A DNA stretch of 18,521 bases from an uncultured Kiritimatiellota bacterium (GCA_934654805.1 CAKUGW010000056.1:1-18521), one strand, 5' to 3'. Positions 1 to 6,358 are shown, numbered from the stretch's first letter. Numbers and translations are program-made. The notes: generated by a model from the sequence alone, not told the origin.

Positions 1-345
1 CTTGCGGAACGGCGAGGCGAGGCCCGTCTCGTCGAAGTCGCCGACGAACGGCATGAGCGAGAGGTCGCCCATCGCCGGGCGCCCCGTGCCGTTGAGGTGC
101 GTCTGCGAGAAGCCCCGGACCGTCGTGTCCGTGTGCCTGTAGCCGGAGCACGTCACGCGGTCGCCCGTGTCGGGGCTCGCCTGCACGAGGCCGAACGGAC
201 GGCACGAGCCGGGGAACGTGTTGCCCTCGCCGACCGTCCCGACGAGCGGATCGACCCAGCGGACGAGATCCTCCGCCCGCGCCACGGAGACCGAGACCGC
301 CAAAAGAACCGCCAGACGGCCAGCATTCCTCATTTTATGCCGCAT
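1..345 (-). CDS. Secreted GH92 alpha-mannosidase, N-terminal fragment
   Basis: Family GH92 enzymes are exo-acting, calcium-dependent alpha-mannosidases that trim N-glycans or mannans. Only the first ~115 residues are in the window; the gene runs off base 1. A signal peptide is visible (basic start, hydrophobic LAVLLAVSVSVARA, then AEDL). It is followed by the family's N-terminal signature: VDPLVGTVGEGNTFPGSCRPFG, broken here as VDPLVGTVGEG then NTFPG, then QASPDTGD, SGYRHTD, RGFSQTHLNGTG and GDLSLMPF. The catalytic residues lie in the C-terminal barrel, outside the window. Start choice: in-frame ATGs lie at 354, 345 and 333. The purine run AAGGAA sits about 10 nt before 345 but directly abuts 354, so 345 is preferred. 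A four-copy repeat array lies immediately upstream. Family call is confident; substrate is inferred. Confidence 0.88.
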   Translation of the reverse strand, partial: MRHKMRNAGRLAVLLAVSVSVARAEDLVRWVDPLVGTVGEGNTFPGSCRPFGLVQASPDTGDRVTCSGYRHTDTTVRGFSQTHLNGTGRPAMGDLSLMPFVGDFDETGLASPFRK

Positions 346-380
346 TTTTCTCATTTCCTTCACTTTCCGTCCGTTTCTCC

Positions 381-473
381 GGGGCCTGTCCCCACGATTT
401 CGTTCGTTTCTCCGGGGCCTGTCCCCACAATTTCGGGGGCCTGTCCCCACGTTTTTCGGGGGCCTGTCCCCAC
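381..473. repeat. Four-copy GGGGCCTGTCCCCAC repeat array
   Basis: The 15-mer GGGGCCTGTCCCCAC occurs at 381, 414, 436 and 459, giving steps of 33, 22 and 23 bases. Each copy is followed by an A/T-rich stretch of the ATTTCG type. Copies 1 and 2 also share the preceding CGTTTCTCC, and a core-less CGTTTCTCC remnant lies at 492-500. Read toward the GH92 gene the core is GTGGGGACAGGCCCC, whose GGGG/CCCC ends can pair over a 5-nt loop. It resembles REP-type intergenic repeats spread by RAYT transposases, but no transposase of that type is in the window. Confidence 0.8.
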
Positions 474-930
474 GATTTTCGCTCTCCGCTCCGTTTCTCC
501 TGAACCTCCGCGTTCAGAGCCGCAGGCTGTGAATGCCGCGCGCCCTCTCGATTGCTTTCGCAAAACACATGCGCCAAAGAAACGCAAAGCGTTTCGGAGG
601 GGACCTTCGCCGAAAGCGAACCCGAAGCTATCCGCCGACCGAAAGTCGCCCCACAGGGGCCGCTATGGGCGGTGCGCGCAAGCGGACGCGAGAAGACGGA
701 GGAAGGGAGGCGCGGAGAAGAAGCCTGCTTCTTCCAAGACAGAACCTGCCCTCTGGCGACGCGCGTCGACATTGCGTCAGAGGCCGTCAGGCGGCCCTCT
801 ACGGCCTTGGCTAATAGATGGGGGGGGGGGGGGGGTATTGGGGCCGTGCGCAAACGCGCCTACGCGGCTCCTGCCGCGCTTCACGAGGGCCTTGAACCCC
901 GCGTTCGCGCATGTCCTTTCCAGCGTCACG
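474..930 (-). other. Gene-free structured stretch, possible noncoding RNA
   Basis: No ORF here has recognisable domain content; the ones present have Arg/Pro/Ser-rich shadow composition. The stretch holds several exact hairpins: 863-878 (CGCGGC over TCCT), 779-800 (8 pairs with one bulge), 717-734 (GAAGAAG over CCTG), 580-594 (AAACGC over AAA), and the 12-base palindrome CGACGCGCGTCG at 757-768. A sigma70-like promoter at 936-964 points into it from the right, so a minus-strand transcript starting near 929 is plausible. It could be a structured RNA, a long leader for GH92, or decayed mobile DNA; I cannot tell which. Confidence 0.3.
820..835. repeat. 16-base poly-G tract
   Basis: An uninterrupted run of 16 G lies in the gene-free stretch, 55-60 bases left of a GC hairpin. 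It is not inside any gene I accept. Such runs vary in length by slippage in vivo and are also error-prone in sequencing and assembly. Confidence 0.9.
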
Positions 931-935
931 GCGAC

Positions 936-964
936 ATGATACCAAATTTTCTTGCCCCGCGCAA
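936..964 (-). promoter_or_regulatory. Sigma70-like promoter with no gene behind it
   Basis: On the minus strand, TTGCGC (964-959) and TATCAT (941-936) are separated by exactly 17 bases, and AAAATTTGG precedes the -10. The predicted start is near 929, reading left. The nearest real ORF in that direction is GH92, whose start is almost 600 bases away. The IS left end begins 34 bases upstream of the -35. Confidence 0.45.
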
Positions 965-997
965 CCCCTCACGCGCCATCTCTGCGGGCCTGCGGAC

Positions 998-1019
998 GGG
1001 TGCGATTTCAGATTGTTGA
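998..1019 (+). repeat. IS left terminal inverted repeat
   Basis: GGGTGCGATTT followed by CAGATTGTTGA. Aligned without gaps to the reverse complement of 2444-2465 it matches at 18 of 22 positions, including the first 11 without a break. Confidence 0.75.
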
Positions 1020-1065
1020 TAGCTATGGCGGCTTTGGGCGGGCGAGCTCGTCCCGGTCATCGCAC

Positions 1066-1149
1066 GAACTCATGAGTTCTTCGCGCTCGGGAAGAGCGAC
1101 CGCTGCGCAACGCGTATCGCGGTGCGTGCCGTGTCTAGGGTCGCTCTTC
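1066..1149 (+). other. Palindrome and long stem-loop in IS leader
   Basis: GAACTCATGAGTTC (1066-1079) is a perfect 14-base palindrome. Just after it, GAAGAGCGACC (1091-1101) pairs perfectly with GGTCGCTCTTC (1139-1149) across a 37-base GC-rich loop. Together they sit between the left inverted repeat and the first IS gene. They could fold in read-through RNA and shield the IS genes from outside transcription, or bind a host or element protein; both ideas are inference. Confidence 0.5.
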
Positions 1150-1208
1150 ACGTGCCCGGGCCGTCTCGCCGCCCTCCGCCGCAAGACGAACTTTTTCAAA
1201 AATCCCCC

Positions 1209-1262
1209 TTGCGCGGACGGCAGAACTTTTGATATGATATCAATACCTACGGTAGGTATTGA
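1209..1262 (+). promoter_or_regulatory. IS promoter with two overlapping palindromic operators
   Basis: A possible promoter is TTGCGC (1209-1214), a 19-base spacer and TATGAT (1234-1239). The -10 lies inside the perfect 15-base palindrome TTGATATGATATCAA (1229-1243). A second palindrome overlaps its end: arms TCAATACCTAC (1240-1250) and GTAGGTATTGA (1252-1262) around a single G. The start codon of the accessory ORF follows 20 bases later. The arrangement looks like an autoregulated operator, although no DNA-binding motif is evident in the small protein. Confidence 0.5.
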
Positions 1263-1282
1263 TTGCAAACGAGGGGGACACC

Positions 1283-1606
1283 ATGAAAGACACGGAGGCC
1301 CGCATCAGGGAAATCGTCGCGGAGATCGCCGCGATAACGGAGTTCGCCGAAGGCTCGATCGCCAGCAGCTCGAAGAAGTACAAGGTCAAGGACGGGACGA
1401 CAAGGCGCGCCAGCCCGCAGTACCGGTTCAAGTCGAAAGGCGCGCGCGGCAAGCAGGTCTGCAAGTACGTGCCGCCGCACGCCGTCGCACGGGTGAAGAA
1501 GCTGATAGCCGACGGGAGGCGCTACAGGAAGCTCGAGGCCGAGTACGCCCGCCTCGTGACGGGGCAGAGCCTGGACGCCCTAAAGAAAACGGCAGGCGAA
1601 GGCTGA
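1283..1606 (+). CDS. Small IS accessory protein, DUF6788-like
   Basis: This 107-residue basic protein has an N-terminal amphipathic helix (ARIREIVAEIAAI), a central basic stretch with YRFKSKGARGKQ, then VPPHAVARVKKLIADGRRYRKLEAEYARL. The short 'basic strand, VPP, then V-x2-V-x2-L-I-x3-R-R-Y-R-x-L' pattern is one I associate with small ORFs encoded just ahead of transposases (DUF6788-type). That family assignment is from memory. The start is ATG 1283, preceded 5 nt upstream by GAGGGGG (1271-1277); a TTG at 1259 lies inside the operator and is unlikely. The gene is intact and lies 29 bases before the decayed transposase. Its role in transposition is unknown. Confidence 0.6.
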   Translation: MKDTEARIREIVAEIAAITEFAEGSIASSSKKYKVKDGTTRRASPQYRFKSKGARGKQVCKYVPPHAVARVKKLIADGRRYRKLEAEYARLVTGQSLDALKKTAGEG

Positions 1607-1635
1607 CGCTGCCGAGGCCGCGGCTCGTAAGCGCA

Positions 1636-2429
1636 ATGGAGCTCGTCGAGTCCGTCGAGCGGATGGACGCGAAGTCGCGCCGCGGGGAGATGCCGCGCTT
1701 CGGCAAGAGCCTGGCGGAGGCCGTCTCGAAAGACATCCCTGCACGAAGGCCGACACGGCCGGCGTCAGGGGAAAGGACTCGGGGCAGGCCAAGTCGCGGC
1801 AGCTGCGCGTGGTGTGCGCATGCGAACACTTCAACGCGACGGACAGGGGCGTGCCGATCCCGGTCGAGGGCTCGTTCTCCTACGCCGTCACCGACAAGGG
1901 CGTCGGCGAGCTCACGAGCCTCATCCGCGAACACGCCGTGTCGAGGGGCTCGGGGACCGCGCCGCGCGTGCAGCGCGTCGCGGACGGGGAGGAGGCGCTC
2001 GAGAAGGCGATGCGCGACGCGCTGCCGTTCGCGCAGCTCACGAACGACTTCATGCACGCGTCGGGACACATGAACGCCTGCTGCGAAAAGCTGGGGATCC
2101 CCGACGCGGCCAGGGAACACAGGACGTGCCGCGCCGTCATGCTCCGCCACGGCGCGGGCTCGGCCGTGGACAGGACAAGGCGGCTCTGCCCCAGGGAGCT
2201 GGAGGCGTCGAAAGAGGCGCGCGACGCGCTCGGCTACCTCGACAGGCGCCGAGACAACATGCGCTGCGGATGGCTCAGGAGGAACGGCTACTACATATCG
2301 TCCTGCCACGTCGAGGCCGCCGCGAGGATCCTCGTCTCGCGGAGGTGCAAGCAGGCGGGAATGCACTGGCGCCACCACAACGCCGCATGCGTCTGCGCCA
2401 TCATCGCACGGCTCAGGAGCGCGGCGTGA
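1636..2429 (+). pseudogene. ISKra4-family transposase, decayed
   Basis: The frame opens at ATG 1636 (MELVESVERMDAKS). Near 1735-1745 it must shift by -1 to reach the conserved part that reads KADTAGVRGKDSGQAKSRQL and on to the stop at 2429. The conserved part keeps the block aligned with the family's second acidic motif (VADGEEALEKA, NDFMHASGHM). It also keeps the C-terminal block RMRCGWL-like (DNMRCGWLRRNGYY, then SCHVEAA, then CKQAGMHWRHHNA), which carries the catalytic glutamate in HVEAA. The first catalytic aspartate region and much of the N-terminus are absent, so this looks like internal deletion plus frameshift rather than programmed frameshifting. The full family protein is usually 400-500 residues; only about 260 codons remain. 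Confidence 0.72.
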
Positions 2430-2443
2430 GATGCCTCAATTCT

Positions 2444-2465
2444 TCAACGAATTAAAATCGCACCC
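2444..2465 (-). repeat. IS right terminal inverted repeat
   Basis: Read on the minus strand it begins GGGTGCGATTT and continues TAATTCGTTGA, matching the left end at 18 of 22 positions. It lies 14 bases past the transposase stop codon, as expected for a compact IS. Confidence 0.75.
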
Positions 2466-2518
2466 CAAAATGCGAAAATGGTAATATCTAACGGGTCAGC
2501 AGAGAAGAGAGGAAGGCC

Positions 2519-2712
2519 ATGGGAATCGAAGAAGAAAGACAAGCCACGCCACCCCATGGGGGTGACCGGCGGCGCAAAAGGAAACCGACTTCAACCGGCT
2601 CACGAGGCGCCAGATCCGACAGCTTGAAGACTGGATCAACTCAATCCACAGGGAATCGCTCAACGGAGAGACCGCATATGCTTGCGATTCACGTCTGGCC
2701 AAAGCGACTTAA
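2519..2712 (+). pseudogene. Small broken ORF of unknown family
   Basis: ATG 2519 has a good ribosome site (AGAGAGGAAGG, directly upstream) and opens MGIEEERQATPPHGGDRRRK. After the AAAA run at 2576-2579 this frame turns into low-quality Ser/Thr/Arg sequence. The -1 frame reads KETDFNRLTRRQIRQLEDW then INSIHRESLNGETAYACD and ends at TAA 2710-2712. That second frame has natural helical composition, so the original gene was probably about 64 codons with a one-base change at the A-run. I do not recognise the family. It lies just outside the IS right end and may be part of older mobile DNA. From 2713 to 2789 I see nothing. Confidence 0.35.
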
Positions 2713-2789
2713 GGAGTTTTTGCTGACCCACCCCCTTTACAAGTCACCAGCAAGTCTTGCCTTAACCATCTGCATTTAGCCGTCGCCTC

Positions 2790-3872
2790 TCAGGCGCAAC
2801 TGCGTTTCGTCGACTCGCGCACCACGAGCGGGGCCGACAGGCAGATCTCCTGCGGCTCCGCATGCGGGTTGGCGATCCGGCGCACGAGCGTCGCGAAGGC
2901 CCGCGCGCCGATGTCCGTGCACGGTTGGTGTACCGTCGTCAGCGGCGGCGTCAGGAGCGCGGCAATCTGAACGTCGTCGAATCCCGCGAGCAGCACATCG
3001 TCCGGCACGCGCAGTCCGGCTTTCGCCAGCGTCTGCTTGAACTTCGCGGCAACCGTGTCGTTCCCGCAGATGAAAGCGTCGGGACGGCCTTCCTTCAGGT
3101 GGTCCTTCAGCGCCGCAAGGTCGTCCGGCTCGGCCACGAGCACGTGCGAAACCGCCTGACGGTCGCGTCCGACCGTCGCATAGACGCCGTCGCACCGTGC
3201 GTGTACGCTCCACGCGCAGTTAGGGCGCATCACGAAATCAATCCTCTTCGCCCCGACGGACAGCAGATGTCCGGCCAGGCGCGCGCCGGCCTGAAAGTTG
3301 TTGATGCCGACGAGATCGTAACGGCTGCGCTCCGGCGACTGAACAATGTCGTAATCAATGAGCACGACCGGGACACCCGCCGCGTCAAAGACGGACAGGA
3401 GCTCGGCATTCGGCTCCGAGGCGTCGTCGATGAACTCCAACGGCTGGCAGATGACGCCGACCACGCCCTCCTCGACCAGCTTCTGCGCAAACCGCTTCGC
3501 CTGCGCCGCCCGTCGGACAGGGCTTCGGGAAGTGACGTTGCCGAAGAGCAGCGAGTAGCCGTGCCGCTGCGCGAGTCGCGAAATCTCGCTCACGATCGGC
3601 TGGAAGAACTCCGAATACGCAATGCCCGGCACAATCAGCCCGACCTTGCGCGAAACGGCGCGACGGGCGATCCGCGGCGAGACGCCCGGCTTACCCTCGA
3701 CCAGGCCCAGCCGCCGCAGTTCGGAGAAGGCGCGATGCACCGTGTTGCGATTCACGCCTTTTTCGCGCGCCAGCGCCACCTCGCTGGGAAACGGATGCGC
3801 GGCATCAAACCGAGCCTCAAGAATCTGCTTCTTGAGCTCCGCAAGAATCTGCCTGTATTTCGAATGCGCCAA
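2790..3872 (-). CDS. GntR-headed LacI-type sugar-responsive repressor
   Basis: This 360-residue regulator has an N-terminal GntR winged helix (about residues 1-68: HSKYRQILAELKKQI, FPSEVALAREKGVNRNT, ELRRLGLVEGKPG). A LacI/periplasmic-binding effector domain follows from about residue 76 (VGLIVPG, GVICQPLEF, VVLIDYD, DAFICGNDTVAA, LLAGFDD, LTTVHQPC). This is the AraR-like architecture, common in sugar catabolism; the effector here is unknown. Start choice: TTG 3872 has GGAGG six bases upstream, whereas the farther TTG at 3887 would overlap that ribosome site. It has its own promoter and a palindrome just upstream, so autoregulation is likely. The GH92, GH29 and beta-strand-protein genes are plausible targets, but no shared operator was found. 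Confidence 0.85.
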   Translation of the reverse strand: MAHSKYRQILAELKKQILEARFDAAHPFPSEVALAREKGVNRNTVHRAFSELRRLGLVEGKPGVSPRIARRAVSRKVGLIVPGIAYSEFFQPIVSEISRLAQRHGYSLLFGNVTSRSPVRRAAQAKRFAQKLVEEGVVGVICQPLEFIDDASEPNAELLSVFDAAGVPVVLIDYDIVQSPERSRYDLVGINNFQAGARLAGHLLSVGAKRIDFVMRPNCAWSVHARCDGVYATVGRDRQAVSHVLVAEPDDLAALKDHLKEGRPDAFICGNDTVAAKFKQTLAKAGLRVPDDVLLAGFDDVQIAALLTPPLTTVHQPCTDIGARAFATLVRRIANPHAEPQEICLSAPLVVRESTKRSCA

Positions 3873-3896
3873 GCCTTTCCTCCACAACTGGTTCGC

Positions 3897-3925
3897 ATTA
3901 TAGGAAATCCCGTCGCCGAGTTCAA
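3897..3925 (-). promoter_or_regulatory. Near-consensus sigma70 promoter of the GntR/LacI regulator
   Basis: TTGAAC (3925-3920) and a perfect TATAAT (3902-3897) are separated by exactly 17 bases on the minus strand. The predicted start near 3890 leaves a leader of about 18 bases that contains only the GGAGG ribosome site. Confidence 0.75.
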
Positions 3926-3927
3926 GG

Positions 3928-3941
3928 CCTGCCTAAGCAGG
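3928..3941. promoter_or_regulatory. Palindrome next to the regulator's -35, possible operator
   Basis: CCTGC (3928-3932) and GCAGG (3937-3941) flank CTAA, a 12-of-14 palindrome ending two bases upstream of the -35. It may be a binding site for the regulator itself. It could instead be a weak terminator for the DUF2851 gene, but no T-run follows. Confidence 0.35.
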
Positions 3942-3970
3942 TTGCAGGATCCCGTAGTCATGGAGCCCCG

Positions 3971-5215
3971 TCAAACGGTGACGCGGCCCAGCGGACACGG
4001 CGCGCAGTCGGGATGGAACGGCAGGCAGCAGTCGCGGTGGATCTGGAGCAGCCCCTGGATGAGCAGCCCGTTCGTCGCGTAGAACGCCGCCGGATTGTGG
4101 TCGCGGCCGAACAGGCGAAACGCCGTGAGGCGGACGGGCCCCGAGATGTCCTCCGGCGGCAGCCAGTCCGGGAGCTCGGCGATGCGCTCCTCGGCGAGCG
4201 CAAACGGCGCGACGACGTTCGCGAGTATCGCCGCCGCGCGTCCGCGCCCCATCCACTGCCCGCGCACGCCGTCTTCCGCCCGCCGTCGCGCGCCGCACAG
4301 GCCGCGCACCATCGCGCGGCAGGCGCCCTTCGAGAAGTCCCCGGCGGCGCACAGGGACATGACGTCCGTCTCGGCGAAGATCGCGGCGGCCGCCGCCAGG
4401 CGCCGTTCCGGCGCGTTCCACGGACGGCTGCCGGTGCGGTCCCAGCCCTCGAACGCCCCCGCCACCCGGAACGCCGTGCGCGCCGCGTCCGGCTCGTGCG
4501 GCAGGCTGTCCAGCGGCACGCGCTCGGCCACGCGCCGGAACGGCACCGCGTTCTTCGCGTAGCCCAGCGCCGTCATCACCTCCTCGTAGAAGACCTGCCG
4601 CCGCGCCGCGTCGGCCAGCGCCGCGTCGGCCGGCGTCCCGCAGGCGCCGTCCGCCGCCGCGCGCCGCACCCGCTCGCACAGGCGGCCCGCGAGCCGCCGC
4701 GCCTTCATCCGCAGGCGGTGCCGTCCGGCGGCGGACAGGACTGCGCGCGCGCGGTCGGGGTCGTGCGCGAGCTCGCGTTCGCAGGGCCGTTCCGCGAGCG
4801 GCAGGCGCGCGAACGGATAGGCCGCGAGGTCGATCTGCTCCGGCGCGAACGAGAGGTCGGCCGTCACGAACCGCCCGAGCCAGATCGAGACCGCGCCCGG
4901 CGGCAGCGTGGCCGGCGGCGGGCCGCCGCGCCACGTCACGTGCGCGATGACGTTCCGGTAGTTCGGGTCGGCGCCATGTCCGTGGAAGTCCCAGTCGCTC
5001 GGCGCGAGATGCACCTCGACGTCGCCGACGACGCGCTGGCGCTCCGGCCCCAGCTCCAGGACGGCCCGCCGGAAGTCGGGCCCCGGCCCCGCGTTCCACT
5101 CGCCCGGGCTCACGACGACGACGGCGCTGCCGCGGCGGGTGACAAGCCGTCGCGGACGCAGCGCCGCGTCATGCCAGATGGCCTGGACGTGCCGTTCGGT
5201 CAACGCCGTCTTCAT
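3971..5215 (-). CDS. DUF2851 family protein
   Basis: This 414-residue protein matches DUF2851, a bacterial family of unknown function. The N-terminus shows the family's LTERHVQAIWHD, then SPGEWNAGPGPDFRRA, GDVEVHLAPSDWDFHGHG and NYRNVIAHVTW. The C-terminus ends with GLLQIHRDCCLPFHPDCAPC, a cluster of four Cys and two His that could bind metal. The conserved DVEVH and SDWDFHGH acidic/His motifs look like a metal or nuclease-type site, but no activity is established. The gene starts 4 nt after the recA stop, and GAGG overlapping that stop serves as its ribosome site, so the two are translationally coupled. Its link to DNA repair rests only on this position. Confidence 0.82.
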   Translation of the reverse strand: MKTALTERHVQAIWHDAALRPRRLVTRRGSAVVVVSPGEWNAGPGPDFRRAVLELGPERQRVVGDVEVHLAPSDWDFHGHGADPNYRNVIAHVTWRGGPPPATLPPGAVSIWLGRFVTADLSFAPEQIDLAAYPFARLPLAERPCERELAHDPDRARAVLSAAGRHRLRMKARRLAGRLCERVRRAAADGACGTPADAALADAARRQVFYEEVMTALGYAKNAVPFRRVAERVPLDSLPHEPDAARTAFRVAGAFEGWDRTGSRPWNAPERRLAAAAAIFAETDVMSLCAAGDFSKGACRAMVRGLCGARRRAEDGVRGQWMGRGRAAAILANVVAPFALAEERIAELPDWLPPEDISGPVRLTAFRLFGRDHNPAAFYATNGLLIQGLLQIHRDCCLPFHPDCAPCPLGRVTV

Positions 5216-5219
5216 GGCC

Positions 5220-6233
5220 TCATGCCGCCTTTCGGGCCTTTGCCAACGCGGGACTGGCCGGCGTCTCGCGGACGCGCGCGGCGATCTCGTCCCTCAGCGA
5301 CGGATTCTCCTTCAGGTAGGCGATGGCCGCGAGCGAGCCCTGCGCGAGCTGGCGGTCGCCGTAGGCGAGCCAGCTGCCGCGCCGCTCGACGAGGCCACGC
5401 GCGAGCGCCGCGTCCAGGACCGACCCCTCGTAGGAGATGCCGCACGAGTAGAGGATGTCGAACTCGGCTTCCGCAAACGGCGCGGCGACCTTGTTCTTCA
5501 CGACCTTCACGCGCGTGCGGTTGCCGACGACCTCGCCGGACGCGCTCTTGATCGCGCCGATGCGCTGGACCTGCAGGCGGCACGTCGCGTAGAACTTCAG
5601 TGCCTTGCCGCCCGGCGTCGTCTCCGGGTTGCCGAACATGACGCCGATCTTCTCGCGCACCTGGTTCGTGAAGATGCAGAGCGTCTTCGTCTGCGCGAGC
5701 GTCGAGGTGAGCTTGCGCATCGCCTGCGACATGAGCCGCGCCTGGAGGCCGACGTGGGCGTCGCCCATGTCGCCGTCGATCTCCGCCTGCGGCGTCAGGG
5801 CCGCGACCGAATCGACGACCACGACATCGACCGCGCCGGAGCGCACGAGCTGTTCGCAGATCGTCAGCGCCTCCTCGCCGGAGTTCGGCTGCGAGACGAC
5901 CAGGCTCTCGAGATCGACGCCGATCCTCTTCGCGTAAGCCGGGTCGAGCGCGTGCTCCGCGTCGATGAACGCCGCCGTGCCGCCCGCCTTCTGGGCGTTC
6001 GCGACGACGTGCAGCGCAAGCGTCGTCTTGCCGGACGACTCGTGCCCGTAGCATTCGACGATGCGCCCGCGCGGGAGGCCGCCGACGCCGAGCGCGAGGT
6101 CGAGCGAAAGCGCGCCGGTCGAGATCGCCTCGACCGACCGGTCGGCCGCGTCGCCGAGCCGCAGGATCGACATTTCGCCGAATTCCTTGCGGATGGTCTT
6201 CATGACTTCTTCAAGTGCCGTTGTCAGTTTCAT
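5220..6233 (-). CDS. recA: RecA recombinase
   Basis: RecA polymerises on single-stranded DNA, drives strand exchange and triggers LexA cleavage. The 337-residue protein is near full family length. It has the N-terminal oligomerisation helix, Walker A GHESSGKT (63-70), the AFIDAEHALDP motif, Walker B-type VVVVDSVAAL, loop L1 (DGDMGDAHVGLQARLMSQ) and loop L2 (NQVREKIGVMFGNPETTPGG). Two oddities: the usual Walker A proline (GPESSGKT) is His64, and the C-terminus ends basic (ALAKARKAA) rather than with the acidic tail known from E. coli. The start is ATG 6233 with AAAGGAA eight bases upstream; the longer open frame to 6635 is an artefact over yraN. No promoter is evident just upstream, so it is probably read from the yifB side. 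I saw no obvious LexA box. Confidence 0.97.
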   Translation of the reverse strand: MKLTTALEEVMKTIRKEFGEMSILRLGDAADRSVEAISTGALSLDLALGVGGLPRGRIVECYGHESSGKTTLALHVVANAQKAGGTAAFIDAEHALDPAYAKRIGVDLESLVVSQPNSGEEALTICEQLVRSGAVDVVVVDSVAALTPQAEIDGDMGDAHVGLQARLMSQAMRKLTSTLAQTKTLCIFTNQVREKIGVMFGNPETTPGGKALKFYATCRLQVQRIGAIKSASGEVVGNRTRVKVVKNKVAAPFAEAEFDILYSCGISYEGSVLDAALARGLVERRGSWLAYGDRQLAQGSLAAIAYLKENPSLRDEIAARVRETPASPALAKARKAA

Positions 6234-6252
6234 GGTCAGGTTCCTTTCTGTT

Positions 6253-6296
6253 GGGTTGAGGGATGAGGGGTGAGGGATGGGGGATGTGGGATGGGG
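6253..6296 (+). promoter_or_regulatory. G-quadruplex motif in the recA leader
   Basis: Seven runs of three or more G lie at 6253-6255, 6260-6262, 6267-6270, 6274-6276, 6279-6283, 6288-6290 and 6293-6296, with loops of 2-4 bases made of ATGA, TGA, AT and ATGT. This far exceeds the four-run minimum for an intramolecular quadruplex. The G strand is the template strand for recA, and the run nearest recA is 20 bases before its ATG. Confidence 0.75.
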
Positions 6297-6358
6297 CAGG
6301 ACGAATGGGACGGGCAGGACGAGATGCTCCTTCCGAGTTCGCGCCATTCGGGTTCGCG

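Larger units (their letters stand above)
998..2465 (+). mobile_element. ISKra4-like insertion sequence remnant
   Basis: The element is bounded by matching imperfect inverted repeats that both begin GGGTGCGATTT. Inside lie an intact small accessory ORF and a decayed transposase whose C-terminal half carries the conserved tail of ISKra4-family transposases. At 1468 bp it is near the lower end of the family's size range, which fits an internal deletion in the transposase. The flanking bases (TGCGGAC on the left, CAAAATG on the right) show no convincing target-site duplication. It is probably non-autonomous now, though its ends look usable if a related transposase is supplied elsewhere. Confidence 0.72.

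Noticed and set aside
381..473. CRISPR array
   Set aside because: The repeat core is only 15 bases, the spacers are 7-18 bases and themselves similar, and no cas genes are present.
335..853. 172-aa minus-strand ORF with WGQAPEKR-like peptide repeats
   Set aside because: The peptide repeats are just the translated GGGGACAGGCCCC array, and the N-terminus is the poly-G run read as prolines. Composition is Arg/Ser/Pro-rich without domain character, and it overlaps the GH92 start.
1023..1268. 81-aa minus-strand ORF opposite the IS leader, considered as a toxin or antitoxin
   Set aside because: It starts within the palindromic operator, has Arg-rich shadow composition and no ribosome site. The palindromes are better explained as control sites for the plus-strand IS gene.
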